Shown one piece after another: positions 1 through 8,825 of a stretch of 48,557 bases of DNA. Below the pieces are notes generated by a model that was not told where the DNA came from, did not search any database, and was given only the letters and a program-made list of their open reading frames with translations. Origin of the DNA: Betaproteobacteria bacterium (lineage in GTDB: Bacteria; Pseudomonadota; Gammaproteobacteria; Burkholderiales; CAIKXV01). Each line of letters begins with the position of its first letter. The stretch's first letter is position 1. Both the position numbers and the translations under genes were made by a program. The stretch covers positions 1-48,557 of the forward strand of contig JAJTHE010000119.1 of the NCBI GenBank assembly GCA_021298815.1, given 5' to 3'.

Positions 1-1360
1 CGATGCGGCCCTGGTCGAGGTCGATCAGGAACATCTTGCCCGGCTGCAGGCGCCACTTCTTGACGATCTTCTCTTCCGGGATCGGCAGCACGCCGGTCTC
101 GGAGGCCATCACCACGAGATCGTCGCTGGTGACGATGTAGCGCGCCGGGCGCAGCCCGTTGCGGTCGAGCGTGGCGCCGATCTGGCGGCCGTCGGTGAAC
201 GCTACCGCGGCCGGGCCGTCCCACGGCTCCATCATCGCCGCGTGGTACTCGTAGAACGCGCGGCGGCCGGCGTCCATCAGCGTGTGCCCTTCCCAGGCTT
301 CCGGGATCAGCATCATCATCGCGTGGGCCAGCGAATAGCCGCCCATCACCAGCAGCTCGAGTGCGTTGTCGAACGAGGCCGAGTCGGACTGGCCGTCATA
401 AATCAGCGGCCAGATCTTCTCGAGGTCGTCGCCGAGCACCGGCGAGCTGATCGCCGCCTGGCGTGCGCGGATCCAGTTCACGTTGCCGCGCAGGGTGTTG
501 ATCTCGCCGTTGTGCGCGATCATCCGGAACGGATGCGCAAGGTCCCAGGTCGGGAAGGTGTTGGTCGAGAAGCGCTGGTGCGCCAGCGCCAGGGCGGAAG
601 TGACCCGCGGGTCCTTCAGGTCGACGAAGTAGTCGGCCAGGCTCTCGGCGAGCAGCATGCCCTTGTAGACCATGGTGCGCGCCGACATCGACGGCACGTA
701 GAATTCCTTGCCGTGCGCCAGTTGCAGCGCCTGGATAGCATGGCCCGACGACTTGCGGATGATGTACAGCTTGCGCTCGAGCGCATCGGTGACGGTGACG
801 CCGGCGCCGCGGCCGATGAACACCTGCCGGATCACCGGCTCGATCGGCTTCACGCTCTCGCCCAGCACCGAGCTGTCGACCGGCACGTCGCGCCAGCCGA
901 GCAGCACCTGGCCCTCGGCCCAGATCGCGCGTTCGATCTCGCGCTCGCATGCGTAGCGGCTGGCCGGTTCGCGAGGCAGGAAGCAGAAGCCGACGCCGTA
1001 TTCGCCCGGATCGGGCAACTCGATGCCCTGTTTCGCCAGCTCTTCCCGGAAGAACGCATCCGGGATCTGGATCAGCACGCCGGCACCGTCGCTCGCCTTG
1101 GGGTCGGCCCCGACCGCACCGCGGTGGGTCAGATTCTTGAGGATCAGCAGGCCCTGTTCGACGATGGAGTGGCTCTTCTTCCCCTTGATGTGGGCGACGA
1201 AGCCGACGCCGCAGGCATCGTGCTCGTGCGCGGGATCGTACAGCCCCTGCGCGACCGGGGCACCCGGGCGGGCGATGCGAGGAACCAGGCCATGCGATGG
1301 CGTGCCGTCGGCGGATGCGACGGGCCGCGGGACTTGCGGGATACGTGGGGAATCACTCAT
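1..1360 (-). CDS. gltB: Glutamate synthase (NADPH) large subunit, N-terminal part (runs off window)
   Basis: Encodes the first 453 residues of the ferredoxin/NADPH-type glutamate synthase alpha subunit, which transfers the amide of glutamine to 2-oxoglutarate. The frame opens at ATG 1360..1358 and stays open to the window edge, so the 3' part is missing. The class II glutamine amidotransferase domain is clear: the motif YDPAHEHDACGVGFVAH places the nucleophile at Cys50, so a 49-residue propeptide would be removed to expose an N-terminal Cys. Further family blocks include NLTHRGAVGADPKASDGAG and HQRFSTNTFPTW, then MAHNGEINTLRGN. It follows dgt on the same strand after 289 bases that contain a likely own promoter and two hairpins. 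Identification is secure; the rest of the enzyme (FMN and Fe-S regions) is not in view. Confidence 0.96.
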   Translation of the reverse strand, partial: MSDSPRIPQVPRPVASADGTPSHGLVPRIARPGAPVAQGLYDPAHEHDACGVGFVAHIKGKKSHSIVEQGLLILKNLTHRGAVGADPKASDGAGVLIQIPDAFFREELAKQGIELPDPGEYGVGFCFLPREPASRYACEREIERAIWAEGQVLLGWRDVPVDSSVLGESVKPIEPVIRQVFIGRGAGVTVTDALERKLYIIRKSSGHAIQALQLAHGKEFYVPSMSARTMVYKGMLLAESLADYFVDLKDPRVTSALALAHQRFSTNTFPTWDLAHPFRMIAHNGEINTLRGNVNWIRARQAAISSPVLGDDLEKIWPLIYDGQSDSASFDNALELLVMGGYSLAHAMMMLIPEAWEGHTLMDAGRRAFYEYHAAMMEPWDGPAAVAFTDGRQIGATLDRNGLRPARYIVTSDDLVVMASETGVLPIPEEKIVKKWRLQPGKMFLIDLDQGRI

Positions 1361-1436
1361 GGCCGACCTCGGTACAGGAAGGGGACACTGCCGCAGGTCC
1401 GGCGGGAGCCGCACGCTCAGGCATGTCCAGAGGCGA

Positions 1437-1505
1437 CGAAAGCCGCGGCGGGCGCGGCTTTCGGAAGGTCCACCCGGACACCGCGTCACCGACGCGGGCG
1501 TCCGG
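1437..1505 (-). promoter_or_regulatory. Two strong hairpins in the gltB leader
   Basis: Between dgt and gltB lie two adjacent inverted repeats. The first has perfect 11-base arms at 1437-1447 and 1453-1463 with a 5-base loop. The second is interrupted: CCGGAC 1474-1479 pairs with 1500-1505, and GCGTC 1483-1487 with 1491-1495. Neither is followed by a clear T-run on the minus strand, so a simple intrinsic terminator for dgt is not well supported. If the promoter at 1572-1600 is right, both hairpins sit in the untranslated gltB leader and could act on elongation or mRNA stability. Confidence 0.45.
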
Positions 1506-1571
1506 AAGAAGCAACCGGGCGTGCGACGCAACCGCTGGGGCGCGTGCAGGGATCAACCGGTCGAACGCGTG

Positions 1572-1600
1572 AGTGTAACCGCCCAGTCGCGTTGCAGCAA
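1572..1600 (-). promoter_or_regulatory. Candidate sigma-70 promoter for gltB
   Basis: On the minus strand a -35-like TTGCTG (1600..1595) and a -10-like TACACT (1577..1572) are separated by 17 bases. Start of transcription would be near 1565, giving a leader of about 205 bases before the gltB ATG. The match is partial (3/6 and 4/6), but the spacing is ideal and it lies in non-coding DNA. Confidence 0.4.
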
Positions 1601-1649
1601 TGCGGGCGTAGCCTGTGCGGCCCGGAACCTTCGGCCCGGGCGCCGGCGC

Positions 1650-2804
1650 TCAGTGTTCGTCGACGCTGAACAGCCGCCGGTGCTCGAGGATCGCGTACCG
1701 GTCGGTCATGCCGGCGATGTAGTCGGCGATCGCCCGCGGCGCGTCCGTGCCGGCACGCGCCTGGTCCTGCGGTGGCAGCAGCCGGTGGTCGCCGAGGAAG
1801 GCGGCGAACAGATCCGAAAGGATGCGCTGCGACTTGCCGCTCATCCGGACAACCCGGTAGTGGCGGTACAGCGCATGGCGCAGGAACTGCTTGAGTTCCA
1901 CCTGCTCGGCGGCGATCGCCGCGCTGAAGCCGATCATCGGCGGCGCGGTGCGCACGGCATCGATCGAGGCGGGGGCATGCCCAGCGATCAGCCGGCGGCT
2001 TTCCGTCGTCAGGTCGACGACCAGCGTGTTGATCATCCGCCGGATCGTCTCGTGGATCAGGCGCCGGCCGGCGAGGCCGGGGTGGCGCGCGCGCACCTCG
2101 GCGACATGGCGGGCGAAGATCCCGACCTGCTCCAGCTGTTCCAGGGTGATCAGCCCGGAGCGCAGCCCGTCGTCGACATCGTGGTTGTTGTAGGCGAGTT
2201 CATCCGCCACGTTGGCCAGTTGCGCCTCCAGCGACGGCTGCTCGCCGCGCAGGAAGCGTTCGCCGATCGGGCCCAGGCGCTCGGCATTGCGCCGCGAACA
2301 ATGCTTGAGGATGCCTTCGCGGGTCTCGTAGGTGAGGTTCAGGCCGTCGAAATCCGCGTAGCGTTCCTCGAGCAGGTCGACCACCCGCAGCGACTGCAGG
2401 TTGTGCTCGAAGCCGCCATGGTCGCGCATGCATTCGTTGAGCGCGTCCTGGCCGGCATGGCCGAACGGCGTGTGGCCGAGGTCGTGCGCGAGCGAGATCG
2501 CCTCGGTCAGCGCCTCGTTCAGGCCCAGGTTGCGCGCAATCGAGCGTGCGATCTGCGCGACTTCCAGGCTGTGGGTGAGGCGGGTCCGGAACAGGTCGCC
2601 TTCATGGTTCACGAACACCTGGGTCTTGTATTCGAGCCGGCGGAACGCGGTGGAATGGATGATGCGGTCGCGGTCGCGCTGGAATTCGTCACGCCCTGCC
2701 GGCGGCGCCTCGGCGTGGACGCGGCCCCGGGACCTGGCGCTGTCCGCTGCGTAGGTCGCCAACCCGCGCGCCATCGTCGCCGGCCCGGTGCCCGGGTCAG
2801 CCAT
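1650..2804 (-). CDS. dgt: dGTPase-like deoxynucleotide triphosphohydrolase, HD domain
   Basis: A 384-residue member of the deoxyguanosinetriphosphate triphosphohydrolase-like family, which hydrolyses dNTPs to deoxynucleosides and triphosphate. The HD metal site is visible: [15 protein letters not shown] gives His78, and [13 protein letters not shown] gives the His107-Asp108 pair. The N-terminal block [20 protein letters not shown] is characteristic of the short bacterial (Dgt type 2) proteins rather than the 500-residue E. coli enzyme. I chose ATG 2804, which overlaps the aroB stop by 8 bases (ATGGCTGA); an upstream in-frame codon at 2831 lies inside aroB and would add nine residues. It is probably translated with aroB. 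The exact substrate preference cannot be read from sequence. Confidence 0.9.
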   Translation of the reverse strand: MADPGTGPATMARGLATYAADSARSRGRVHAEAPPAGRDEFQRDRDRIIHSTAFRRLEYKTQVFVNHEGDLFRTRLTHSLEVAQIARSIARNLGLNEALTEAISLAHDLGHTPFGHAGQDALNECMRDHGGFEHNLQSLRVVDLLEERYADFDGLNLTYETREGILKHCSRRNAERLGPIGERFLRGEQPSLEAQLANVADELAYNNHDVDDGLRSGLITLEQLEQVGIFARHVAEVRARHPGLAGRRLIHETIRRMINTLVVDLTTESRRLIAGHAPASIDAVRTAPPMIGFSAAIAAEQVELKQFLRHALYRHYRVVRMSGKSQRILSDLFAAFLGDHRLLPPQDQARAGTDAPRAIADYIAGMTDRYAILEHRRLFSVDEH

Positions 2805-3924
2805 GGCCGGCGACCTCCGCCAGCGTGGCATCGAGCGCCGCCGGGTCGTAGTCGCCGGTGGTCACCGCGTGCCCCAGGCCCTTCAGGAGCACCAGGCGGA
2901 TGCGTCCGCCGCGTACCTTCTTGTCGTGGCCCATCAGGTCGAGCCAGCGCGCGGCCGGCATCGGCGGCGGCTCGACCGGCAGTCGTGCCAGCGCGAACAG
3001 CCGCCGCACCCGGCCGACCTCGCCTTCGCCCAGCCAGCCCAGGCGCGCGGACATCGCCGCCGCCAGCACCGTCCCGGCCGCCACCGCCTCGCCATGCAGC
3101 CACTCGCCGTAGCCGACGCCGGTCTCGACCGCGTGGCCGAAGGTGTGGCCCAGGTTCAGGGTTTCGCGCAGGCCGGCTTCGCGCTCGTCGGCGGCGACCA
3201 CCTCCGCCTTGTGCTCGCAGGACCGGCGCACGGCGTAGGCCAGGGCAGCCGGGTCGCGCGCGAGCAGCTTCGCCAGGTTGGGTTCGAGCCAGTCGAGGAA
3301 CGCGGTGTCGCGGATCAGGCCGTACTTGATCACCTCGGCCAGGCCGGCGGACAGTTCGCGGTCGGGCAGCGTGTCAAGCAGCGCCGTGTCGGCCAGCACC
3401 AGTCCGGGCTGGTGGAACGCGCCGATCATGTTCTTGCCCTGCGGGTGGTTGATCGCCGTCTTGCCGCCGACCGACGAGTCGACCTGGGCCAGCAGGGTGG
3501 TCGGGATCTGCACGAACGGCACGCCACGCTGCCAGGTGGCCGCGGCGAATCCCGCCATGTCGCCGATGACGCCGCCGCCCAGCGCGATGACCGGGGTGCG
3601 CCGGTCGCAGCGATGTTCGATCAGGTGGTCGAACACGGTGTTGAGTACCTGCCAGTTCTTGTGCTGTTCGCCATCGGGCAGCACGATCGGCACCGCCTCG
3701 ATGCCGGCCGCCGCCAGTGCCGCCGTGACCGGCGCAAGGTACAGCGCGCCGACCACCTCGCTGGTCACCAGCGCCGCGCGCCCCGGCTTCAGGTGGCGCG
3801 CGATCAGGCTGCTGTCGGTGGACACGCCGCGGCCGATCACGATCGGATAGCTGCGGTCGGCAAGCAAGACCTCGACCACCTCGGTGGTGCCGTCGGCGGA
3901 CGGGCTGGAAACATCGATGTTCAT
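2797..3924 (-). CDS. aroB: 3-dehydroquinate synthase
   Basis: A 375-residue enzyme that converts DAHP to 3-dehydroquinate, the second step of the shikimate pathway, using NAD+ and a divalent metal. The NAD-binding stretch [11 protein letters not shown] is at 116-126 and the block [12 protein letters not shown] near 149-159. Metal ligands by family alignment are Glu197 (GLAEVIKYG), His260 (NLGHTFGHA) and His277 (LHGEAV); their spacing of 63 and 17 residues equals that of the E. coli enzyme. Its ATG overlaps the aroK stop as ATGA (3921-3924), so translation is probably coupled. It lies in the usual aroK-aroB pair behind the pil operon. Confidence 0.97.
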   Translation of the reverse strand: MNIDVSSPSADGTTEVVEVLLADRSYPIVIGRGVSTDSSLIARHLKPGRAALVTSEVVGALYLAPVTAALAAAGIEAVPIVLPDGEQHKNWQVLNTVFDHLIEHRCDRRTPVIALGGGVIGDMAGFAAATWQRGVPFVQIPTTLLAQVDSSVGGKTAINHPQGKNMIGAFHQPGLVLADTALLDTLPDRELSAGLAEVIKYGLIRDTAFLDWLEPNLAKLLARDPAALAYAVRRSCEHKAEVVAADEREAGLRETLNLGHTFGHAVETGVGYGEWLHGEAVAAGTVLAAAMSARLGWLGEGEVGRVRRLFALARLPVEPPPMPAARWLDLMGHDKKVRGGRIRLVLLKGLGHAVTTGDYDPAALDATLAEVAGHG

Positions 3925-4454
3925 GTGGGCTCCGGGCCTTGGGCTCGCTGGCTCAGGCGCTCGATAAGCCGCGACACCATCGACTTCACGCTTTCATGCG
4001 TGCTTTCGATGGTCACGTGCGCCGTCTCTGCATACAGGGGTTCGCGCGCCGCCAGCAGTTCGACGATGCGTTGCTGCGGATCGCGCGTGGCGAGCAGCGG
4101 GCGGCTGCGATCGCGCCGGGTCCGGTGCCAGATCTCGGTGGCCGAGGCCTTCAGGTAGATGACCAGCCCGCGCGCATGCATCCGTTGGCGGCTCTCCTCC
4201 GACAGCACGGCGCCGCCGCCGGTGGCCAGCACGATGTCGGGCAGTATCGTCAGTTCGTCGATCACCTGCCGTTCACGCTGGCGGAAACCGGATTCGCCCT
4301 CGATCTCGAAGATCACCGGGATGGTCACGCCGCAGCGCGCCTCGATCTCGTGGTCGGCGTCGATGAATCGCTTGCCGAGCCGCTGCGCCAGCAGCCGTCC
4401 CACCGATGTCTTGCCTGCGCCCATCATGCCGACCAGGAAGATGCTGCCTTCCAT
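3921..4454 (-). CDS. aroK: Shikimate kinase
   Basis: Phosphorylates shikimate to shikimate-3-phosphate with ATP. Starting at ATG 4454 the product is 177 residues, the usual family size. The Walker A motif GMMGAGKTS is at 9-17, the shikimate-binding Asp34 is in DADHEIE, Arg58 lies in FRQRER, the GGGAV loop is at 79-83, and the lid arginines are in RRDRSRPLL. An alternative in-frame ATG at 4595 would add 47 residues rich in Ala, Pro and Asp with no domain match. That upstream ATG has a TACAAT box 6 bases before it, so it may be the true start of a leaderless mRNA. Neither ATG has a good Shine-Dalgarno. The 3' end overlaps aroB as ATGA. Confidence 0.95.
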   Translation of the reverse strand: MEGSIFLVGMMGAGKTSVGRLLAQRLGKRFIDADHEIEARCGVTIPVIFEIEGESGFRQRERQVIDELTILPDIVLATGGGAVLSEESRQRMHARGLVIYLKASATEIWHRTRRDRSRPLLATRDPQQRIVELLAAREPLYAETAHVTIESTHESVKSMVSRLIERLSQRAQGPEPT

Positions 4455-4601
4455 CGGGCACGGCTCGGCCGCGGGCCCGGATTCGGGCTCGCCCTTGGCC
4501 CGCGCGACGGCGCAGGCGTCGACATCCACGGCGTCGGTGCGCTCGGGCGCCGCGGCGGGCATCGGTAATGCAGTGCAGGGGTCGACCGCTTCCATGCACC
4601 G

Positions 4602-4607
4602 ATTGTA
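4602..4607 (-). promoter_or_regulatory. -10-like box just upstream of the longer aroK start
   Basis: The minus strand reads TACAAT at 4607..4602, six bases before the in-frame ATG at 4595. No good -35 is visible at 16-18 bases. If active, transcription would begin at or within a base or two of the ATG, giving aroK-aroB a promoter independent of the pil operon. Confidence 0.35.
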
Positions 4608-4668
4608 GCGCGCGCTCCGGCAGGTCCCGCCCGCCCTGCGCTTGTGCGCCCGCGGTCCCCCCAAAGGA

Positions 4669-4691
4669 ACGGGCGTGCATCGCACGCCCGT
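4669..4691 (-). terminator. Hairpin after pilQ, probable terminator
   Basis: Perfect 10-base inverted repeat (4669-4678 with 4682-4691, loop of 3). Read on the minus strand it stands 38 bases beyond the pilQ stop and is followed by TTCCTTT, a weak U-tract. It would separate pilMNOPQ from aroKB. Confidence 0.5.
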
Positions 4692-4729
4692 CGCCTGCCC
4701 GGGAGCCGGGCGGAACCGGAGTGGCCCGG

Positions 4730-6910
4730 TTAGCGGGACGACAGCCGGTCGTTCAGCACGCGCGGGGTCACGAAGATCAGCAGTTCGCGCTTGTCGTCGA
4801 CGATCGAGCGGTCGCGGAACAGGAAGCCGACGAACGGGATGTCGCCGAGCACCGGTACCTTGTTGACCGCCTGCCGCGAGTCCTGGGTGTAGATGCCGCC
4901 GATGACCACCGTGCCGCCGTTCTCGACCAGCACCTGCGTGCTGATCTGGCGGGTGTTGATCGCCGGCCCCGACTGGGTGTTCTGGCCGACGCTGTCGTTG
5001 TTCACGTTCAGCGTCATGATCACGTTGCCGTCGGGGGTGATCTGCGGGCGCACCTTCAGGGACAGGGTCGCCTTCTTGAACGACACCGAGGTCGCGCCGC
5101 TCGCCGTCGCCTGCTGGAACGGGATCTCCGTGCCCTGCTCGATGGTCGCCTCGATCTGGTCGGCGGTGATCACGCGCGGGCTGGAGACGATGCGGCCGCG
5201 CCCTTCCGCCTGCAGGGCCTGAACTTCCAGGTTGAGGAAGCGCGACAGGCTGTCGTTGAACACCACCACCGAGAACGCACCGGGGCGGGCGCCGCCGATG
5301 GTCTGCGCCGGCAGGTTCACGCCCAGGCTCTGCACCAGGGTCGGGATCGGGGTGGCGATCTGCCCGGTGATGAATCCGGTAGCTTCCAGGTTGCCGCCGA
5401 CCGTCAGACGGGTGGGATGGGCGATGGTGTCGCCGACCTGCCGGTCGAACACTCCCAGCCGCGCGCCGAGGTTGCGCGAGAAGGTGTCGGCGGCCTCGAC
5501 CACACGCGCCTCGATCATCACCTGGCGCACCGGCACGTCGATCTGGCGCACCAGCCGGCGCATCTCGTCGAGCTTGCTCGGCGTGTCCTGGATGAACAGG
5601 GTGTTGGTGCGCGGATCGATCACCGCGCTGCCGCGGCGCGACAGCACGCGCTGCTGAGGATCGGTCAGGATCTTCTGGAACGCGTCGGCGCGTGCGTAGT
5701 TGAGCTGGAAGGTCTCGGTGCGCACCTGCTCGAGGTCGGCGAGCTGCTGCCGCGATTCGGCTTCCAGCTTGTCGCGCGTGGCCAGTTCGTCGCGCGGCGC
5801 GATCCACATCACGTTGCCGGTCTTGCGCATGTCCAGGCCCTTCGCCTGGAGGATGATGTCCATCGCCTGGTCCCAGGGCACGTCCTTGAGCCGCAGCGTG
5901 AGGTTTCCGCTGACCGTGTCGCTGGTGATGATGTTCAGCCCGGTGAAGTCGGCGAGCACCTGCAGCACCGCGCGTACCTCGACGTTCTGGAAGTTCAGCG
6001 ACAGCTTGTCGCCGGTGTAGCGGCGCTGGCCGCCCCCGAGCCTGGTGGGGTCTTCGATGACCGGCTTCACCTCGAGGATGAAGCGGTTGTCGGCCTGGTA
6101 GGCGGACTGCTCCCACTGGCCGCGTGGCTGGATCTCGAGCCTGACCATGTCGCCCGACTGCTGGGCATTGATGAATTGCACCGGGGTCGAGAAGTCGGTC
6201 ACGTCCAGGCGCCGCTGCAGGTGCTGCGGCATCTGGGTGCGCTGGAACTCGACGACGATGTTCCGGCCCTGCTGCCTGACGTCGATGCCGGTGTTGTTGT
6301 CGGCCAGGTCGATGACGACGTTGCCGGCACCTTCGCTGGTGCGGCGGAAGTCGATGTTGAGGATGCGGTGCTGGCGCCCGCCGCTGGTGTCCTCGGCGAA
6401 GCGGGTCGGCGCGGGTGCGACGCCGGCTGCGATGCCGCCCGCGCCCTGCAGCGCGACGATGATCGTGTTCCCCTCGACGCGCGTCTCGTACGGCACGGTA
6501 CGCGTCATGTTCAGCACGAGGCGGGTACGGTCGCCGACCTGGACCAAGTTCAGGCTGCGCAGGTCGCCCTGCGACACGTCCTGCGTGCTGCGGCCGGTTC
6601 CGTTGGCGGTGTTCGGGAAGTCGAACGACAGCCGCGACGGATTCGTGATCTGGAAGCCGTTGGGTGCGGCGCGCGGGGCCTCCTTCATCGTGATGCGCAC
6701 CAGCACGTTGCCGCCCTGCGCGATTGCCGCGGTGACCGACTGGATGGCGTTGCCCGGCTGGGCGGCGGGGGCAGTCTGCGCCAGCGCCGTACCGGCCATG
6801 GCCAGTGCCACCAGCGACCACAGCATCATCCATGCAGCCCGCCAGGCGCCCGACGTGCGTTCCTGCACCAGCGTCCGGGCCGCCTCGCGTTGCGAGATCG
6901 AGCGATTCAT
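4730..6910 (-). CDS. pilQ: Type IV pilus outer-membrane secretin PilQ
   Basis: A 726-residue secretin that forms the outer-membrane channel through which the type IV pilus passes. Visible parts: a signal peptide with a long charged N-region, cleaved near ALA-Q44; two AMIN (peptidoglycan-binding) domains at roughly 57-155 and 180-285; an STN/N0 domain at about 303-370 (LNFQNVEVRAVLQVLADFTG); an N1 domain at about 400-460; and the secretin barrel from about 465 to the end, with IEQGTEIPFQQ, VLVENGGTVVIGGIYTQ and VPVLGDIPFVGFLFR. ATG 6910 is preceded by GGAGG seven bases upstream and overlaps the pilP stop as ATGA. A longer reading from 6964 lies inside pilP and is unlikely. It is the last gene of pilMNOPQ. 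Confidence 0.97.
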   Translation of the reverse strand: MNRSISQREAARTLVQERTSGAWRAAWMMLWSLVALAMAGTALAQTAPAAQPGNAIQSVTAAIAQGGNVLVRITMKEAPRAAPNGFQITNPSRLSFDFPNTANGTGRSTQDVSQGDLRSLNLVQVGDRTRLVLNMTRTVPYETRVEGNTIIVALQGAGGIAAGVAPAPTRFAEDTSGGRQHRILNIDFRRTSEGAGNVVIDLADNNTGIDVRQQGRNIVVEFQRTQMPQHLQRRLDVTDFSTPVQFINAQQSGDMVRLEIQPRGQWEQSAYQADNRFILEVKPVIEDPTRLGGGQRRYTGDKLSLNFQNVEVRAVLQVLADFTGLNIITSDTVSGNLTLRLKDVPWDQAMDIILQAKGLDMRKTGNVMWIAPRDELATRDKLEAESRQQLADLEQVRTETFQLNYARADAFQKILTDPQQRVLSRRGSAVIDPRTNTLFIQDTPSKLDEMRRLVRQIDVPVRQVMIEARVVEAADTFSRNLGARLGVFDRQVGDTIAHPTRLTVGGNLEATGFITGQIATPIPTLVQSLGVNLPAQTIGGARPGAFSVVVFNDSLSRFLNLEVQALQAEGRGRIVSSPRVITADQIEATIEQGTEIPFQQATASGATSVSFKKATLSLKVRPQITPDGNVIMTLNVNNDSVGQNTQSGPAINTRQISTQVLVENGGTVVIGGIYTQDSRQAVNKVPVLGDIPFVGFLFRDRSIVDDKRELLIFVTPRVLNDRLSSR

Positions 6911-7455
6911 GGTCTTGCCTCCGTTTCGTCTTGCAGGAACAGCGAAGTGATCCGTTCGGTCCACTCGCCGGCACCGTCTTGCACGAGTTCCTTGAGCTTC
7001 AGCCCGGTTTCATCCACTTCGATGATCAGTCCGAAGTTCTGCCCGATGTAGTTGTTCTGGCGCACGCGGAACAGGTTTTTGTCCGGGGTGCGGATGAGGG
7101 CGAACAGCGTCTTGCCCTGCTGCAGCGAGCCGACCATCCTCAGGTTGTCGAGCGGGAAAGCCTCGAGCGGCTCGCGCCGGCGGTTCAGGTCGGGCTGGAT
7201 CTGACCCTTGGCCGACCGGGTCGGCTCGATCTTGCGCGGGCGGAAGGGATCCTCGAGCTCCGCCTGGTTGTAGACGAAGGGCTCGTAGGGATCGACCTTG
7301 GGCAGCGGGTCGATGCGCGCGCGGTTGCCTGCGACCGTCTCTGCGTCGGCGACGAACTGCTTCAGGTCCTGGAACTGGTCGGACCCGCAACCGACCATCG
7401 CGAGGCCGAGCGCGAGCGGTACCAGCCGGCGGGGGAGTCTGCGGAAGGCGTTCAT
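6907..7455 (-). CDS. pilP: Type IV pilus lipoprotein PilP
   Basis: A 182-residue inner-membrane lipoprotein linking the PilMNO platform to PilQ. The N-terminus is basic, then hydrophobic, ending at LAMVGC, a usable but imperfect lipobox with Met at -3 and the lipidated Cys at about 23. The rest follows the PilP family: an unstructured linker, the LEDPFRPRK block, then the C-terminal beta-domain with GKTLFALIRTPDKNLFRV and NYIGQNFGLI. Start ATG 7455 overlaps the pilO stop (ATGA) and the stop overlaps pilQ ATG (ATGA), so three successive genes are translationally linked. Confidence 0.95.
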   Translation of the reverse strand: MNAFRRLPRRLVPLALGLAMVGCGSDQFQDLKQFVADAETVAGNRARIDPLPKVDPYEPFVYNQAELEDPFRPRKIEPTRSAKGQIQPDLNRRREPLEAFPLDNLRMVGSLQQGKTLFALIRTPDKNLFRVRQNNYIGQNFGLIIEVDETGLKLKELVQDGAGEWTERITSLFLQDETEARP

Positions 7456-8081
7456 TTCTTCTTGGTCGCGGCCTGCGCCGCCTTGCGTTGTTTCGCGAGT
7501 TCTTCCTCGTCCAGGTAGCGGAAGGTCTTGGCCACCGCATCCATGGTGAGCATGCCGTCCTTGCCGGCGGCCACGGCGATGTCGTTCAGCGTGACGATGC
7601 GCGGCAGTTGCGCGATGTCGCTCGCGAACGATCCGAGTTCGTGGTAGCTGCCGGTCACGCGGATGTTGATCGGCAGCTCGGCGTAGAACTCGGACGTGGT
7701 CTCCTGGGTGGCCGGCTTGAACAGCTCGAACTGCAGGCCGCGGCCGAGGCCGGCCTGGTTGATGTCGGTCAGCAGCGCATCCATCTCGGAGCGGTTGGGC
7801 AGCTGGCGCAGCAGCGCCCCGAACGCCTGCTGGATGTCCTCCAGCTGCTTCTGGTAGGCGGGCAGGTTGATCGCCTGGCGCTTCTTGTCGATGAAGGTGG
7901 TGCGCAGCGTCGATTCGCGCTCGCGCAGCGTGTTGATCTCGGTGAGCTGGTTGCGCCAGTCGAACCAGTAGCCCAGGAAGATCACCAGCGCGAGCAGCAG
8001 GATCAGGGCCACGACCTGCACCGCGATCGGCCACGCCCCGACGTTCTTCGGGTCCAGGCGTCTTAGTTCGTCGAGTGTCAT
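7452..8081 (-). CDS. pilO: Type IV pilus inner-membrane protein PilO
   Basis: A 209-residue bitopic inner-membrane protein that dimerises with PilN to form the alignment complex. A single TM helix at about 19-39 (VQVVALILLLALVIFLGYWF) follows a short cytoplasmic tail. A coiled coil (about 45-90) and a ferredoxin-like C-terminal domain come after it, with a Lys-rich end. I chose ATG 8081 (MTLDELRRLDPKNVG), the family start; the open frame upstream is Arg/Pro-rich and lies across the pilN end. The gap to pilN is 40 bases. No strong Shine-Dalgarno is visible. Confidence 0.95.
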   Translation of the reverse strand: MTLDELRRLDPKNVGAWPIAVQVVALILLLALVIFLGYWFDWRNQLTEINTLRERESTLRTTFIDKKRQAINLPAYQKQLEDIQQAFGALLRQLPNRSEMDALLTDINQAGLGRGLQFELFKPATQETTSEFYAELPINIRVTGSYHELGSFASDIAQLPRIVTLNDIAVAAGKDGMLTMDAVAKTFRYLDEEELAKQRKAAQAATKKK

Positions 8082-8121
8082 GGCGTTCGGCGGGCGGTTG
8101 GTGTCGGGGAAGGGGCGGGCG

Positions 8122-8712
8122 CTACTTCTTGGCCGGCGCGGCGCCGGCCGGCAGCGGCGCCGCGTCCGCCCTCTGGCGCGCAATGTCCACGTTGAGGATG
8201 AATTCGTTCACGCGCTGGCTGGAGACCGTCGCCGCCTTGATCTCGACCAGCGAGGCGTTGTCGAGCCAGGGCGAGGACTCGAGGTTCCTCAGCAGCGTCG
8301 AGACGCGCGCGTTGGACTGCGCATAGCCGATGATGTTGACCTTAAGGCCGGTCTGCTTGATGTTGCGCAGGTAGATGCCGTCGGGCAGCTGCCGCGCGAT
8401 CTGGTCGAACAGCTGCACCACCTCGGCGCGGTTCGCCTGCAGCGTCTCGACCACGCGCTTGCGCGCGAGCAGCTGCTGGGTCTGTTCGCGCAGCCGGCGG
8501 ATCTCCTCGATCTGCTTGTCGAGCCCGGCGATCTGTTCGTCGAGGAACTTGTTGCGCGCCTGCTGGCCTTCGATCTTCGAGGCGAGCACGCCGTGCACGA
8601 GGAAGATCACGCCCGCGCCGAGGGCGACCATCGCGACCGCGGCAAGGATGAACGAGCGCTGTTGCGCTGCGCGTTTCATCTCGCGGTGGGGTAGCAGGTT
8701 TACGCGGATCAT
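8122..8712 (-). CDS. pilN: Type IV pilus inner-membrane protein PilN
   Basis: A 196-residue partner of PilO. The conserved cytoplasmic N-terminus IRVNLLPHRE, which docks into PilM, is at 2-11. One TM helix spans about 22-45, followed by a coiled coil (about 45-85) and a ferredoxin-like fold with the family stretch LPDGIYLRNIKQTG. ATG 8712 is fixed by the MIRVNLLP motif. The 113-base gap to pilM is G-rich on the plus strand, so the mRNA leader is C-rich and has no Shine-Dalgarno. Confidence 0.96.
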   Translation of the reverse strand: MIRVNLLPHREMKRAAQQRSFILAAVAMVALGAGVIFLVHGVLASKIEGQQARNKFLDEQIAGLDKQIEEIRRLREQTQQLLARKRVVETLQANRAEVVQLFDQIARQLPDGIYLRNIKQTGLKVNIIGYAQSNARVSTLLRNLESSPWLDNASLVEIKAATVSSQRVNEFILNVDIARQRADAAPLPAGAAPAKK

Positions 8713-8733
8713 CTTGGCGGGGGCGGCTGTTTC

Positions 8734-8757
8734 GGGGGCTGGGAGGGCGGAGGCGGG
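8734..8757 (+). other. G-quadruplex-type motif on the template strand upstream of pilN
   Basis: Four G-runs (5, 3, 3, 3) with loops of 2, 1 and 7 bases fit the canonical G3+N1-7 pattern on the plus strand, which is the template for pilN. It lies in the pilM-pilN gap, 22 bases before the pilN start. Such patterns arise by chance in GC-rich DNA. Confidence 0.3.
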
Positions 8758-8825
8758 TGTGCTGCGATCGAGGCGTCTCGACCGTTGCGCCTGGATGGCG
8801 GCGCGGGTGGGTCAGCGTCTTTGCG

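Noticed and set aside
242..1669. A 475-codon plus-strand frame at the window start
   Set aside because: It lies opposite gltB, whose minus-strand frame shows the class II amidotransferase motifs without interruption.
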